Shown piece by piece: positions 17,014-27,200 of a stretch of DNA of 64,000 bases (position 1 is the stretch's first letter; each line of letters begins with the position of its first letter). The position numbers were made by a program, and so were the translations under genes. This stretch comes from an uncultured Collinsella sp. (lineage in GTDB: Bacteria; Actinomycetota; Coriobacteriia; Coriobacteriales; Coriobacteriaceae): NCBI GenBank assembly GCA_900543605.1, contig UQSK01000003.1, positions 1-64,000 on the forward strand, written 5' to 3'. A model generated the notes under the pieces. It ran no database searches. It saw only the letters and a list, made by a program, of their open reading frames with translations, and was not told the DNA's origin.

Positions 17014-17895
17014 CTACACCTTCTCGGGGACGTACTTGCCCAAGAGGCCGGCAGGCTTGACGAGCAGGACGATGATCAAAACACCAAAGACGATGGAGTT
17101 GGCAAGGCTCGTGGAAATGTAAGCCTGCGCCATCGCCTCGATGATGCCGATGAGAATACCGCCGACAAAGGCGCCGGGGATGGAGCCGATGCCGCCGAAA
17201 ACGGCAGCGTCGAAGGCCTTGATGCCAGGCATGGCGCCCGTGGTGGGCTGCAGGACCGGCGAGTAGGAGCACAGGAGCACGCCGGCGATGGCAGCGAGGG
17301 CAGAGCCGATGGCGAACGTCATCGAGATGGTGCGGTTGACGTTGATGCCCATGAGCTGAGCGGCGGCCTTGTCCTCGGACACAGCGCGCATGGCCTTGCC
17401 CATCTTGGTCTTACCTGTAAAGAACATCAGGCCGGCCATGATAACCAGGCAGGCGACGATGGTGACGAGCGAGACGGCGCTTACGTTAAACTTGGCCAAG
17501 AACTCCGGCACCGGGAAGGTGACGAGCGAAGTGAAGTTCTTGGGCGTGGCGCCCCACAGAAGCTGCGCGGCGTTCTGCAGGAAGTAAGACACGCCGATGG
17601 CCGTGATCAGAACGGCCAGCGGGCCTGCTTGGCGCAGCGGCTTATAGGCCAGACCCTCAATGAGAACACCGAGAACCGTGCAGACCACACAAGAGAGAAC
17701 TACAGATGCCCAGCCCGGGAGGCCGAGATACGACGTGGCGCAGAACGAGACATAGGCACCGACCATGATGACATCGCCGTGAGCGAAGTTGAGCATCTTG
17801 GCGATACCGTAGACCATGGTGTAGCCCAACGCGATGATGGCGTAGACGCTGCCCATGGACAGGCCGTTGACCAGGTATTGGATAAAGACCGTCAT
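17014..17895 (-). CDS. livH: Branched-chain amino acid ABC transporter permease LivH
   Basis: Second permease, 293 residues, about eight membrane helices. It has the LivH hallmarks YLVNGLSMGSVYAIIALGYT near the N-terminus, LNFAHGDVIMVGAY, and the cytoplasmic GKAMRAVSEDKAAAQLMGIN loop. The ATG at 17895 is chosen because GGGGG lies nine bases upstream; the reading frame continues 31 codons further upstream without family similarity. Downstream genes livM, livG and livF follow without gaps. Confidence 0.94.
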   Translation of the reverse strand: MTVFIQYLVNGLSMGSVYAIIALGYTMVYGIAKMLNFAHGDVIMVGAYVSFCATSYLGLPGWASVVLSCVVCTVLGVLIEGLAYKPLRQAGPLAVLITAIGVSYFLQNAAQLLWGATPKNFTSLVTFPVPEFLAKFNVSAVSLVTIVACLVIMAGLMFFTGKTKMGKAMRAVSEDKAAAQLMGINVNRTISMTFAIGSALAAIAGVLLCSYSPVLQPTTGAMPGIKAFDAAVFGGIGSIPGAFVGGILIGIIEAMAQAYISTSLANSIVFGVLIIVLLVKPAGLLGKYVPEKV

Positions 17896-17939
17896 GTTCC
17901 ACATCCCCCTTTCGAATAGGTTTCCAGTTAATGTATGAA

Positions 17940-18002
17940 ACAGGGACGTTACACTGTCCCTAGATACCAAGCAAGCAGGGAAGGCCAAAACCTCCCCTGC
18001 TT
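17940..18002 (-). terminator. Hairpins between livJ and livH
   Basis: Two stem-loops lie in the 139-base livJ-livH gap. AAGCAGGGAAGG/CCTCCCCTGCTT (17973-18002) is strong but lacks a T-run; AGGGAC/GTCCCT at 17942-17961 follows. Such structures usually give partial termination or mRNA protection, so that binding protein is made in excess of permease; here that is inference. The second hairpin carries the GGGACAG motif seen in other palindromes of this window. Confidence 0.6.
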
Positions 18003-18034
18003 GGGATCAAAACCGCTCTATGTAAGGCGGCCAA

Positions 18035-19222
18035 TTAGGCCTGTACGTACTTGCCGTCGGTGATTACGTACGCCGTGGGCTCCTTCTGGACCTGGCCCTT
18101 ATCGTTCCAGGTGAGCTTGCCGGTCAGACCGTCAACGGTAATCTTGAGCATAGCCTTGGACAGCTTCTCGGCGACCTCGGTCGGATCGGCGTCGACACCA
18201 AGACCGGCCTCCTTGACGGCCTCGGCCACCGCGTGCACGCCGTCGTAGGCGTCGGCGGCAAACTGGTCGGGGGTATCGCCGTACTTATCCTTGTAAGCGT
18301 TAACGAAGTCGGCGTTCTTCTCGTCGTCGGCGGAGAACGGGGTCATGAGCAGCAGACCCTCAGCAAGAGAGGTATCGAAGCCCTCAACGCCCAGGATGCC
18401 GTCCATGCCGTCGCAGCCCATCATCTTGACGTCGTAGCCCATGTCCTTGGCGTTCTTGAGCAGGACGGACGCCGGCGTGTAGTAGATCGGCGCAAAGATC
18501 ATGGTGGCGCCGGCCTGCTTGGCCTTGGTCAGCTGGTTGGTAAAGCTCGTGGCGGAGTCGTCCTTAAAGGTCTCCTCGTCAACAATCTCGAGCTTGGACT
18601 CAGCGGCCTGGGCCTTAAAGGAATCTGCGATGCCCGAAGAATAGGCGTCGCCGGAGTTATAGAACAGCACGAACTTCTCGTCCGCATACTTCTGCGCCAG
18701 GAACTTGGCAGCGTTGACACCCTGGTTGGGGTCGGTGAAGCAAACCTGGAAGACGCAATCCTTGCCGTCGGTGACGTCCTCGGAGGACGCGGACGGGGTG
18801 ATCATGAACGTCTTGGGGTCGTTACCGCACTCGGCGGCAACGGCAACCGACGCACCCGTGGTGGTCGGGCCGACGAGGGCCTGCATGCCCCAGTCGAGCA
18901 GGGTGTTGAAGGCGTTGACGGCCTTCTCGCCGTCGGCCTGGTCATCCTCGGCCTTGCTGGCAAGCGGCAGCTCCTTGGTCGAGAAATCCTTGCAGCCAAG
19001 CTCGACACCCTGGGTAACGGACTTGCCGTAGGACGCGTTGGCGCCGGTCAGCGGGCCGATGGTACCGATCTTAAACGAAGCGTCGCTTGAAGCGGAACCG
19101 CTGTCGCCGCCGTTGGAGGAGCAACCAGCTAGAATGGACATCGCCCCCAGACCTGCTGCGCTCGCGATAACGCTCCTGCGATTCATAACAGGGTTCAATG
19201 ACTTACCGGTGAGGCTCGACAT
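18035..19222 (-). CDS. livJ: Branched-chain amino acid-binding lipoprotein LivJ (copy 1)
   Basis: Extracellular substrate-binding protein of the Liv importer, 395 residues. It has an N-terminal RRS-containing signal and the lipobox SILAGCSS, so it is expected to be a lipid-anchored lipoprotein. The mature part follows the type I periplasmic-binding fold of LivJ/LivK (KIGTIGPLTGANASYG, LVGPTTTGASVAVA, FNSGDAYSSGIA-like). GGAG six bases before the ATG supports the start. It is a paralogue of the next gene; the AT-rich 270-base gap between them probably holds a promoter. Confidence 0.93.
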   Translation of the reverse strand: MSSLTGKSLNPVMNRRSVIASAAGLGAMSILAGCSSNGGDSGSASSDASFKIGTIGPLTGANASYGKSVTQGVELGCKDFSTKELPLASKAEDDQADGEKAVNAFNTLLDWGMQALVGPTTTGASVAVAAECGNDPKTFMITPSASSEDVTDGKDCVFQVCFTDPNQGVNAAKFLAQKYADEKFVLFYNSGDAYSSGIADSFKAQAAESKLEIVDEETFKDDSATSFTNQLTKAKQAGATMIFAPIYYTPASVLLKNAKDMGYDVKMMGCDGMDGILGVEGFDTSLAEGLLLMTPFSADDEKNADFVNAYKDKYGDTPDQFAADAYDGVHAVAEAVKEAGLGVDADPTEVAEKLSKAMLKITVDGLTGKLTWNDKGQVQKEPTAYVITDGKYVQA

Positions 19223-19493
19223 GCGGCTCTCCTCTCAAATCTCGTCGGGTTTCGGTTACCCGACAGGCCATCCTTCGCCGTGTTCGGCGTTCGCAAAATA
19301 CTAGACGCTTTAGTTAAGGAAAGTGGCGATTATTTCAACTTTTCTTTGGATTTGTCCATTTATCCATAATTCTGCGTATTTCTATTACTTTATGCAGTAA
19401 TGCCACTTTATTGTGTGAAAGTAATGTTTCCGTTCTGTTACAAGCGTCCCTGCCCTGAATAAAACGGCCTCACCGGTCGCGCTTTATGCGCAC

Positions 19494-20660
19494 TTAGGCG
19501 GCGATGTACTTGCCGTCCTGAATCACATAGGCTGTGGCGGGCTTTTCGACCTGGCCCTCGTCATTCCACGTCAGCTCGCCTGTCAGGCCCTCGATCTTGA
19601 TCTTGCGCATGGCCTTGGCAAGGTCGCCGGCAATGTCGGCACCGTCGGCCGAAATGTCAATCCCCGCCCTACCGATAGCCTCGACGATTGCGTGGACGCA
19701 ATCGTAAGCGTCGGCGGCAAACTGGTTGGGCGTCTCGTCGTAGGCATCCTTATAGGCCTTGACGAAGTCGGCATTCTTCTCATCGTCAGCCGAAAACGGG
19801 GTCATGAGCAGTACGCCCTCGGCAAGAGAGGTATCGAAGCCTTCCACAGAGAGCAGGCCGTCCATGCCGTCGGTACCCATGAGGGTCATGTCGTAGCCCA
19901 TGTCCTTGGCGTTCTTGAGCAAAACGGACGCCGGCGTGTAGTAGATCGGCGCAAAGATGAGCGTGGCGCCGGCCTCCTTGGCCTTGGTGAGCTGGTTGGT
20001 AAAGCTTGTGGAAGAGTCGTCCTTAAAGGTCTCGGTATCGACGATGTCGAGCTTGGACGCCTTGGCCTGCTCGGCAAAAGCGTCGGCAACGCCCGAGCTA
20101 TACGTATCGCCGGAGTTGTAGAACAGGGCGATCTTGGCATCCGCGTACTTCTCGGCCAAGAACTTCGCGGCGCTGGCGCCCATGGTGGGATCGGTGAAGC
20201 AAACCTGGAAAACCGTGGTCTTATCCTTGGTAACGTCGAGCGACGAGGCCGAAGGCGTGACCATGAGCATATCGTCGGCGATCTCGCCCGAGACGGCGAC
20301 GGCGGCACCAGTCGTGACGGGGCCGACGAGCGCCTGCATGCCCCAGTCGCACAGGGTATTGAAGGCGTTGATGGCCTTCTCACCGTCGGCGACGTCATCC
20401 TCGGACTTAAGCGAGAGCTTGAGGTCCTTGGTCGAGAAATCCTTGGCGGCGAGCTTGGCACCCTTCTCGGCCGAAACGCCATAGGTTGCCGCGGCGCCGG
20501 TCAGAGGGCCGATGACACCGATCTTGAAGGTCTTGCCGTCATCGGCGGAGCCGCCGTCCGAGCCACCCGACGAGCAACCAGCGAGCGCCGCGGTGCCACC
20601 GAGCGCCGCGGCGCCAGCCAAGAAACTCCTGCGGTTAAGTACGTTGTTGATGCTAAACAT
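19494..20660 (-). CDS. livJ: Branched-chain amino acid-binding lipoprotein LivJ (copy 2)
   Basis: A 388-residue paralogue of the downstream binding protein, sharing long identical stretches such as FAPIYYTPASVLLKNAKDMG and SLAEGLL/VLLMTPFSADDEKN. The signal (NRRSFLAGAAALGG) ends in the lipobox AALAGCSS. The ATG at 20660 has GGGGG five bases upstream; a 22-codon in-frame extension is not supported. Divergence is concentrated in parts of the binding lobes, so the two copies may widen substrate range of the single LivHMGF transporter. Confidence 0.92.
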   Translation of the reverse strand: MFSINNVLNRRSFLAGAAALGGTAALAGCSSGGSDGGSADDGKTFKIGVIGPLTGAAATYGVSAEKGAKLAAKDFSTKDLKLSLKSEDDVADGEKAINAFNTLCDWGMQALVGPVTTGAAVAVSGEIADDMLMVTPSASSLDVTKDKTTVFQVCFTDPTMGASAAKFLAEKYADAKIALFYNSGDTYSSGVADAFAEQAKASKLDIVDTETFKDDSSTSFTNQLTKAKEAGATLIFAPIYYTPASVLLKNAKDMGYDMTLMGTDGMDGLLSVEGFDTSLAEGVLLMTPFSADDEKNADFVKAYKDAYDETPNQFAADAYDCVHAIVEAIGRAGIDISADGADIAGDLAKAMRKIKIEGLTGELTWNDEGQVEKPATAYVIQDGKYIAA

Positions 20661-20910
20661 GGTGTCCCCCTTTTCGCTGGCCGCGGTGCGGCCGTCTTGC
20701 GGTACAGGGCAAACCTTATGGTGCAAACGTTGACAGTTTGTTACGGAGTTCCGTTTGTAGCGAGCATGTTTCCAATGTTTCCGCAGCGTTTCGGGGGTGC
20801 CGTTTTGTGCGACTCCTGTTGCCTGGCGAGCATGCGCCCTCGGTTCACGCTAGAATGCACTCAACCTTTAAGCGGTTAATCCATCCATAAGATGCACGAA
20901 GGAGCTATCT

Positions 20911-22254
20911 ATGAGCGAACCCCTGCGCACCGTGAACGTCGGTCTGATCGGTCTTGGAACCGTCGGCGGCGGCGTGGCCCGTCTGATCAAGAGCCACCAC
21001 GATGAGTACCTGGCCGCCTACGGCATCGACCTTAAGCTGACCCGCGCCTGCGCGCTTGCCTGGGAGCAGGCCGAAGCTGCCGGTATTGAGCGCGAGGCCT
21101 TTACGAGCGACTGGCACGACGTCGTCACCGACCCCGCCGTCGATATCGTCGTCGAGCTCATCGGCGGCGAGCACCCCGCGACCGAAATCTTCACCACCGC
21201 CTTCGAGAACGGCAAGCACGTCGTCTCTGCCAACAAGGCCCTGCTGGGCCGTCATGTCGAGACGCTCGCCGAGAAGGCGCGCGCGTGCGGCGTGCAGATT
21301 AAGTGCGAGGCCAGCTGCGGCGGTGGCATCCCCATTGTCAGCACGCTCGAGCACGACCTGGTGGGCAACAAGATCCTGACCATCGCTGGCATTCTCAACG
21401 GCACCACCAACTACATCCTGTCGCGCATGGACGCCGAGGGCGCCGATTACGCTGACGTGCTCGCCGACGCCCAGGCAAAGGGCTATGCCGAGGCCGACCC
21501 GTCCGCCGACGTCGACGGCTTCGATGCCGCCAGCAAGACGGCAATCCTCGCCTCCATCGGTTTTGGCACCCGCGTTACCACCGACGATGTTTACCAGCAG
21601 GGTATCCGTACCATCGGCGCCGAGGACATCGCCCAGGCCCGCGAGCTCGGCTACACCATTAAGCTGCTCGGCATCGCCCGCAATACCGACGCCGGCGTCG
21701 ACGTCCGCGTGCATCCCACGCTGATCCCCGCCGACCACATGCTTGCCAAGGTCAACGGCGCCATGAACGCTGTCTACGTGGTAGGCGACGCCGTGGGCGA
21801 GACCATGTTCTACGGTGCCGGCGCAGGCTCCTTCCCCACCGCGAGCGCCGTCGTGGGCGACATCCTGTCGCTCTCCGAGCAGATCAGCCGCGGCGTGGCT
21901 CCGCTGCCCGAGATTGAGCCCTATGGTCACAACCTCGCCTTTAAGCCCATGGACGAGCTCCAGACCAAGTACTATGTGCGCCTGAAGGTCGCCGACCGCG
22001 TGGGCGCCCTGTCCGAGACGGTCGACATCTTTGCCAAGCACAACATCTCGATCTCGCTCATCAACCAGGTCGAGGACGGCAAGTCGGGCGTCAACGATGC
22101 CTGCTCGGTCATCTTCCTGACGCATCGCGCGCTCGAGAAGGACGTCCAGGCTGCCGCGGCCGAGCTTGCCAACGTCGGCTGTGTGGCCGAGGTCGCCAAC
22201 GTCCTGCGCATCGAGGACGTTGAGGCTTGGACCGAAGGCGTCATGGCCAACTAG
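20911..22254 (+). CDS. hom: Homoserine dehydrogenase
   Basis: Reduces aspartate semialdehyde to homoserine for threonine, methionine and isoleucine synthesis. The 447 residues show the NAD(P)-binding GLIGLGTVGGG (11-21), the family motif GILNGTTNYIL, and the catalytic DPSADVDGFDAASK region. A C-terminal ACT domain (YVRLKVADRVGALSETVDIF) suggests feedback control by threonine, as in Gram-positive Hom. AGGAG before the ATG sets the start. Monocistronic here, with a strong terminator behind. Confidence 0.96.
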   Translation: MSEPLRTVNVGLIGLGTVGGGVARLIKSHHDEYLAAYGIDLKLTRACALAWEQAEAAGIEREAFTSDWHDVVTDPAVDIVVELIGGEHPATEIFTTAFENGKHVVSANKALLGRHVETLAEKARACGVQIKCEASCGGGIPIVSTLEHDLVGNKILTIAGILNGTTNYILSRMDAEGADYADVLADAQAKGYAEADPSADVDGFDAASKTAILASIGFGTRVTTDDVYQQGIRTIGAEDIAQARELGYTIKLLGIARNTDAGVDVRVHPTLIPADHMLAKVNGAMNAVYVVGDAVGETMFYGAGAGSFPTASAVVGDILSLSEQISRGVAPLPEIEPYGHNLAFKPMDELQTKYYVRLKVADRVGALSETVDIFAKHNISISLINQVEDGKSGVNDACSVIFLTHRALEKDVQAAAAELANVGCVAEVANVLRIEDVEAWTEGVMAN

Positions 22255-22286
22255 TCCACTACTTCGAACCTCAACGAAGCCCAACG

Positions 22287-22334
22287 CAAAAGGCGCGCTG
22301 TCTGCATCAACCGCAGGCAGCGCGCCTTGTTCTG
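22287..22334 (+). terminator. Terminator after hom
   Basis: AAGGCGCGCTGTCTGC (22290-22305) pairs with GCAGGCAGCGCGCCTT (22313-22328), 15 of 16 positions, followed by TGTTCT. It lies 35 bases after the hom stop. Confidence 0.88.
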
Positions 22335-22344
22335 CTTGCAGGGG

Positions 22345-22520
22345 AAGCTGCGTCCCGGTATTTCAGCTCAGAACGGGGCGCAGTTTCCCTCAGGGCCTTC
22401 TTTCAGAAACTATGTCCCATTCTGGGCGCGGATTCTGGGACACGCTTTCCGTAACGGGCCTCTCGCGGAAAGCGCGTCCCACTCTGGACGCGGATTCTGG
22501 GATGCATTTTCCGCGACGGC
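22345..22520. repeat. Three tandem palindromic repeats, ~62-bp period
   Basis: Three diverged copies (about 22345-22409, 22410-22470, 22471-22520) share GCGTCCC or TGTCCC, TCTGG, GCGGATTCTGGGA and TTTCC blocks. Each copy can form a short hairpin, for example GCGTCC/GGACGC. The last copy runs up to the antiporter stop. No coding capacity. Confidence 0.8.
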
Positions 22521-22525
22521 GTTGG

Positions 22526-24088
22526 CTACCTGCCGTCGTCGTCCTGGGCTTCATCGCGCGCATAGAGCTCCAACATGCGGCGGCGGTATTCGCGCACGGC
22601 GAGCTTGGCGCGCTCCAGGCGGCGACGCTCGCGCGGGGTCAGCTCGGACGGGTCGACCTCATCACCATAGGTCTTATCGGCAAGAAGATGCGCCGCGTCC
22701 ACGATGCGGGCATCGATGTGGCCGCTCGCCGCCTCGGCGGAAAGACGCTCGGCAATCGTATCGAGCGTAGGCAAGCCCTCGAATACGCGACCATGGCCAT
22801 GCGAAGTCAGCAGCTCGTGCTCACGTGCGAGCAGGCTCGCCAAATCGTGATGGGCGCGCAGGATGTCGAGCGCATCGGATGGATGCTCGGCAACTTCTGC
22901 CACGGCGGCGACCGGCGCGGCGTCGACCACGCGGTAGAAGAGCTGCGCGAGCAACGGCATCAAGAACACCGTGATGGCACCGGCAGCGACCATGACCGAC
23001 GCAATATCTTGCGACAGCGCGCCCGCGTTGACGGCAACGCTTGTCACGGCAACGATGATCGGCAGGGCCGTGGTGCAGTACAGGGCCACGGTAATGCGAC
23101 CATACGCCGACACATCGCGCGTCGCAGGACAAATGCTCATAGAAATAAGAATGGGCACGGCACGAATAATCAACAACGCCACGATAAAGCCCACGAGCAG
23201 ACCCGGGCGCGACGCCACGGCCGTCAGATCGATCTTTGCGCCCGATACGGTAAAGAATACCGGAATCAAAAAGCCGTAGGCCAGGCCATCGAGCTTGGTC
23301 TCGAGCGTATGGTTGCCCTCGGGGATGATATAGCGCAAGACAAAGCCGGCGGCAAAAGAACCCAACACGATGTCGAGATCAAAGACGGCCGAGAACGCCA
23401 CGAGTGTGACCAGGATGAGCACCGTCAGGCGCACGAAGGTCTGCGACGTGGTATCGGCGCGTTCCTCGACAAACGCAAAGAAGCGGCTGCCGACACGCTT
23501 GGAGCGGCTTGGGACCACAGCCAGCAACACGCAAACCACCGCAAACAAGCCAAGGATTACGAGCGTTTGGATGCCAGTGCGGGCAGACAGCAGCACCGAC
23601 ATGGCGAGCACAGGGCCGAGCTCACCCCAGGTGCCATACGCGAGAATCGAGTCGCCCACACGCGTGCCAGTGAGCGAGCGCTCACGCATGATGGGCACGA
23701 GCGTGCCGAGCGCCGTCGAAGTGAGGGCAAGCGTCACGGCGATACCGTCGAAATGACTGACTGAGAACCACGGGGTAAAGCGCACGGCAAGCCAGGCGAT
23801 ACCAAACGTGACGACCCACGTCGCCAAGCCGTAGCGCCCCTCGACGCCCGTGATGCTCTTGGGGTCGATCTCAAAGCCGGCAAGCAGGAACAAGAAGGCC
23901 AGGCCCAGCTCGGACACAAGCGAGACCTCAGCATCTACATGGATGACGCCGAGCATATGGGGTCCCAGCACCGCGCCGAGCACGAGCAAAAAGACCGTCT
24001 CGGGAACGGGTTTTCCGGGAATCGCCGAGGCGATAAAAGGACTCGCAAAGGCCACGAGTGCGATGATGGCGAGCGAAACGAATGCCAT
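22526..24088 (-). CDS. CPA2-family cation:proton antiporter
   Basis: A 520-residue membrane protein of the monovalent cation:proton antiporter-2 family, with about 12 hydrophobic helices in residues 1-400. Family features include FLFLLAGFEIDPKSI in the N-terminal half and the SFAAGFVLRYIIPEG segment. The last ~110 residues are charged and cytoplasmic, without a recognisable TrkA-N domain. It probably exchanges Na+ or K+ for H+. It is transcribed away from purL from the shared gap at 24089-24272. Confidence 0.85.
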   Translation of the reverse strand: MAFVSLAIIALVAFASPFIASAIPGKPVPETVFLLVLGAVLGPHMLGVIHVDAEVSLVSELGLAFLFLLAGFEIDPKSITGVEGRYGLATWVVTFGIAWLAVRFTPWFSVSHFDGIAVTLALTSTALGTLVPIMRERSLTGTRVGDSILAYGTWGELGPVLAMSVLLSARTGIQTLVILGLFAVVCVLLAVVPSRSKRVGSRFFAFVEERADTTSQTFVRLTVLILVTLVAFSAVFDLDIVLGSFAAGFVLRYIIPEGNHTLETKLDGLAYGFLIPVFFTVSGAKIDLTAVASRPGLLVGFIVALLIIRAVPILISMSICPATRDVSAYGRITVALYCTTALPIIVAVTSVAVNAGALSQDIASVMVAAGAITVFLMPLLAQLFYRVVDAAPVAAVAEVAEHPSDALDILRAHHDLASLLAREHELLTSHGHGRVFEGLPTLDTIAERLSAEAASGHIDARIVDAAHLLADKTYGDEVDPSELTPRERRRLERAKLAVREYRRRMLELYARDEAQDDDGR

Positions 24089-24272
24089 GTGATGCCTTTC
24101 TCTTGTTTGCGCTTCACTGTAGCACCCTCGCCGTCCTCAACGCGCCGCGAGCTGTCGTATCATAGTGAGGTTTACAAACATGTGGCTCAAGGCGACCGCA
24201 GGGCAGACCCCGCAAACCGACCGCTGCCGCATACCGTACCGTACGCCCAACCGATCAGGAAGGCAGGAACCA

Positions 24273-27200
24273 ATGGTCTCTCGTATCTACGTGGAGAAGA
24301 AACCCGGGTTCGACGTCGAGGCTCAGCAGCTCAAGGGCGAGCTGACCGAAATTCTCGGCATCAAGGGCATCGAGGCCCTGAGGATCATCAACCGCTACGA
24401 CGTCGAGGGCATCGACGAGGAGCTTTTCCGCTCCTGCGTGCCGACCGTCTTTAGCGAGCCCCAGGTCGATGTGACCTACGACGAGCTCCCCGCAAGCGAT
24501 GGCGCCGTCTTTGCCGTCGAATTCCTGCCTGGCCAGTTTGACCAGCGCGCCGACTCCGCCAGCGAGTGCGTGCAGCTCATCAGCCAGGGCGAGCGCCCCG
24601 CCGTGCGCTCCGCCAAGGTCTATATCATCTCGGGCGCTCTGGACGAAGCCGCCATCGAGGCCATCAAGCACTACGTGGTGAACCCCGTCGAGGCGCGCAT
24701 CGCCTCGCTCGACCTGCCCGAGACGCTGTACATGGAGACCCCCGAGCCCCAGCCCGTCGAGGTGCTCGACGGCTTCCGCGAGCTCGACGAGGCCGGCCTT
24801 GCCGCCTTTATCGCCGATCGCGGCCTTGCCATGGACGAGGCGGACATCGCCTTCTGCCAGCAGTACTTCCGCGATGAGGACCGCGACCCCACCATCACCG
24901 AGATCCGCGTGATCGACACCTACTGGTCCGATCACTGCCGCCACACCACCTTCGGCACCGTCCTGGACGACGTGACGATCGACGACGCCGTGGTGCAGCA
25001 AGCCTTCGACCGCTACATGGAGATGCGCCACGAACTCGGCCGCGACGCCAAGCCCGTCTGCCTCATGGACATGGGCACCATCGGCGCCAAGTATCTTAAG
25101 AAGACCGGCGTCATGACCGATGTCGATGAGTCCGAGGAGATCAACGCCTGCACCGTCAAGGTGAAGGTCGATGTCGACGGCGAGGACCAGGACTGGCTGT
25201 TCCTGTTTAAGAACGAGACCCACAACCACCCGACCGAGATCGAGCCCTTCGGCGGTGCCGCCACCTGCGTGGGCGGCGCTATCCGCGACCCGCTCTCGGG
25301 CCGCAGCTATGTGTACCAGGCCATGCGCGTCACCGGCGCCGGCGACCCCACCGTCCCGGTTTCCGAGACGCTCGAGGGCAAGCTGCCGCAGCGCAAGCTC
25401 GTGACCACCGCTGCCGCCGGCTACTCCAGCTACGGCAACCAGATCGGCCTTGCCACCGGCCAGGTCAACGAACTCTATCACCCCGGCTACGTGGCCAAGC
25501 GCATGGAGGTCGGCGCCGTCGTGGGCGCTACCCCGGCAAACCACGTGCGCCGCGAGTGCCCCGCCCCCACCGACAAGATCATCCTGCTGGGCGGCCGCAC
25601 CGGCCGCGATGGCATCGGTGGCGCCACCGGCTCCTCCAAGACCCAGAACACCGAGTCCATCGAGACCTCGGGTGCCGAGGTCCAGAAGGGCAACGCCCCG
25701 GTCGAGCGCAAGCTGCAGCGCCTGTTCCGCCGCGGCGACGCCTGCCGTCTGATCAAGCGCTGCAACGACTTTGGCGCCGGCGGCGTCTCAGTCGCCGTGG
25801 GCGAGCTTGCCGACGGCCTGTACGTGGACCTGGACACCGTGACCAAGAAGTACGACGGCCTGGACGGCACCGAGCTCGCTATCTCCGAGTCCCAGGAGCG
25901 CATGGCTTGCGCCGTCGCCGACGGTGACGTCGAGGAGTTCATGGGCTACGCCGCCGAGGAAAACCTGGAGGCGACCGTTATCGCCGAGGTTACCGCCGAG
26001 CCGCGCATGCGCATGGCATGGAACGGCGTCGCCATCGTCGATCTGTCCCGCGAGTTCCTCAACTCCAACGGTGCGCCCAAGCACCAGGTCGCCCACGTCT
26101 GTGCCCGCAGCGTGTGGCAGCCCAGCTGGGCCGGCACCACGCTCGCCGAGCGCATGACCTCGCTCGTCACCGACCTCAACGTCGCTTCCAACAAGGGCCT
26201 TTCCGAGCGCTTCGACTCCACCATCGGCGCCGCGACCGTGCTCATGCCCTTTGGCGGCAAGACGCAGCTCACCCCAAGCTCGGCCATGGTCGCCAAGTTC
26301 CCCGTGGACGGCGAGACCACCACGGCGAGCGCCATGGCATGGGGCTTCAACCCCTATCTGATGGAGGCCGACCAGTTTGCGGGCGCCTACCTGTCCGTGG
26401 TCGAGTCCATCGCCAAGCTCGTTGCCGCCGGCTTTGAGCACAAGCGCGCCTACCTCTCCTTCCAAGAGTACTTCGAGCGTCTGCGCACCGAGGCCGAGCG
26501 CTGGGGCAAGCCCACGGCAGCCGTCCTGGGCGCCCTCATGGCCCAAGTCGACCTGGGTGCCGGCGCCATCGGCGGCAAGGACTCCATGAGCGGTTCGTTT
26601 GAGGACGAGACCGGCGAGCTCAACGTTCCGCCGACCCTGATCAGCTTCGCCGTCGCCGTGGGCAAGGCCGCCCGCGCCGTCTCGCCCGAGTTCAAGGGCC
26701 TCACGCACCGCGTCGTCCGCATCGCCCCCGCCACCTATGGCGAGGACTACCGTCCCGACGCCCAGCAGTTGCTCGCCGCGTTTGACGCCGTCGAGGCGCT
26801 CACTGCTACCGGCAACGCCCTGGCCATATCCACGCCCGGCTACGGCTGCGGCGCCGAGAGCCTCTTTAAGATGTGCGTCGGTAACCAGATCGGTATCGAG
26901 CTTGCCGAGGATGTAGACGTGGAGAGCCTCTTCACCCCGCTCTACGGCAGCTTTATCGTCGAGCTCGCCGAGGACGCCGAGCTGCCCGAGGTCGCCGACG
27001 GCGTTGTCGTCGAGCCCCTGGGCACCACCGTCGAGGGCTATGTCATCGACACCGGCTCCGAGGTCATCGAGCTCGCCGAGCTCCAGGAGGCCTGGGAGAG
27101 CGGCATCGAGGGCGTCTTCGCCTACCGCAGCGCCGGCGAGACCCCCGAGGTCGAGACCATCGACTTCCGCGCCAAGGATATCCACGTGTACGGCGGCGCC

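Noticed and set aside
15703..17919. 738-codon open frame antisense to livM-livH
   Set aside because: It is His/Asp/Gly-rich nonsense mirroring a GC-rich, strongly biased gene and has no domain or ribosome-binding site. The same applies to the long frames antisense to hom (20905-22284) and purL (25788-28334).
22345..22520. CRISPR array
   Set aside because: The repeats are diverged, contiguous and lack unique spacers of constant length; no cas gene is present.
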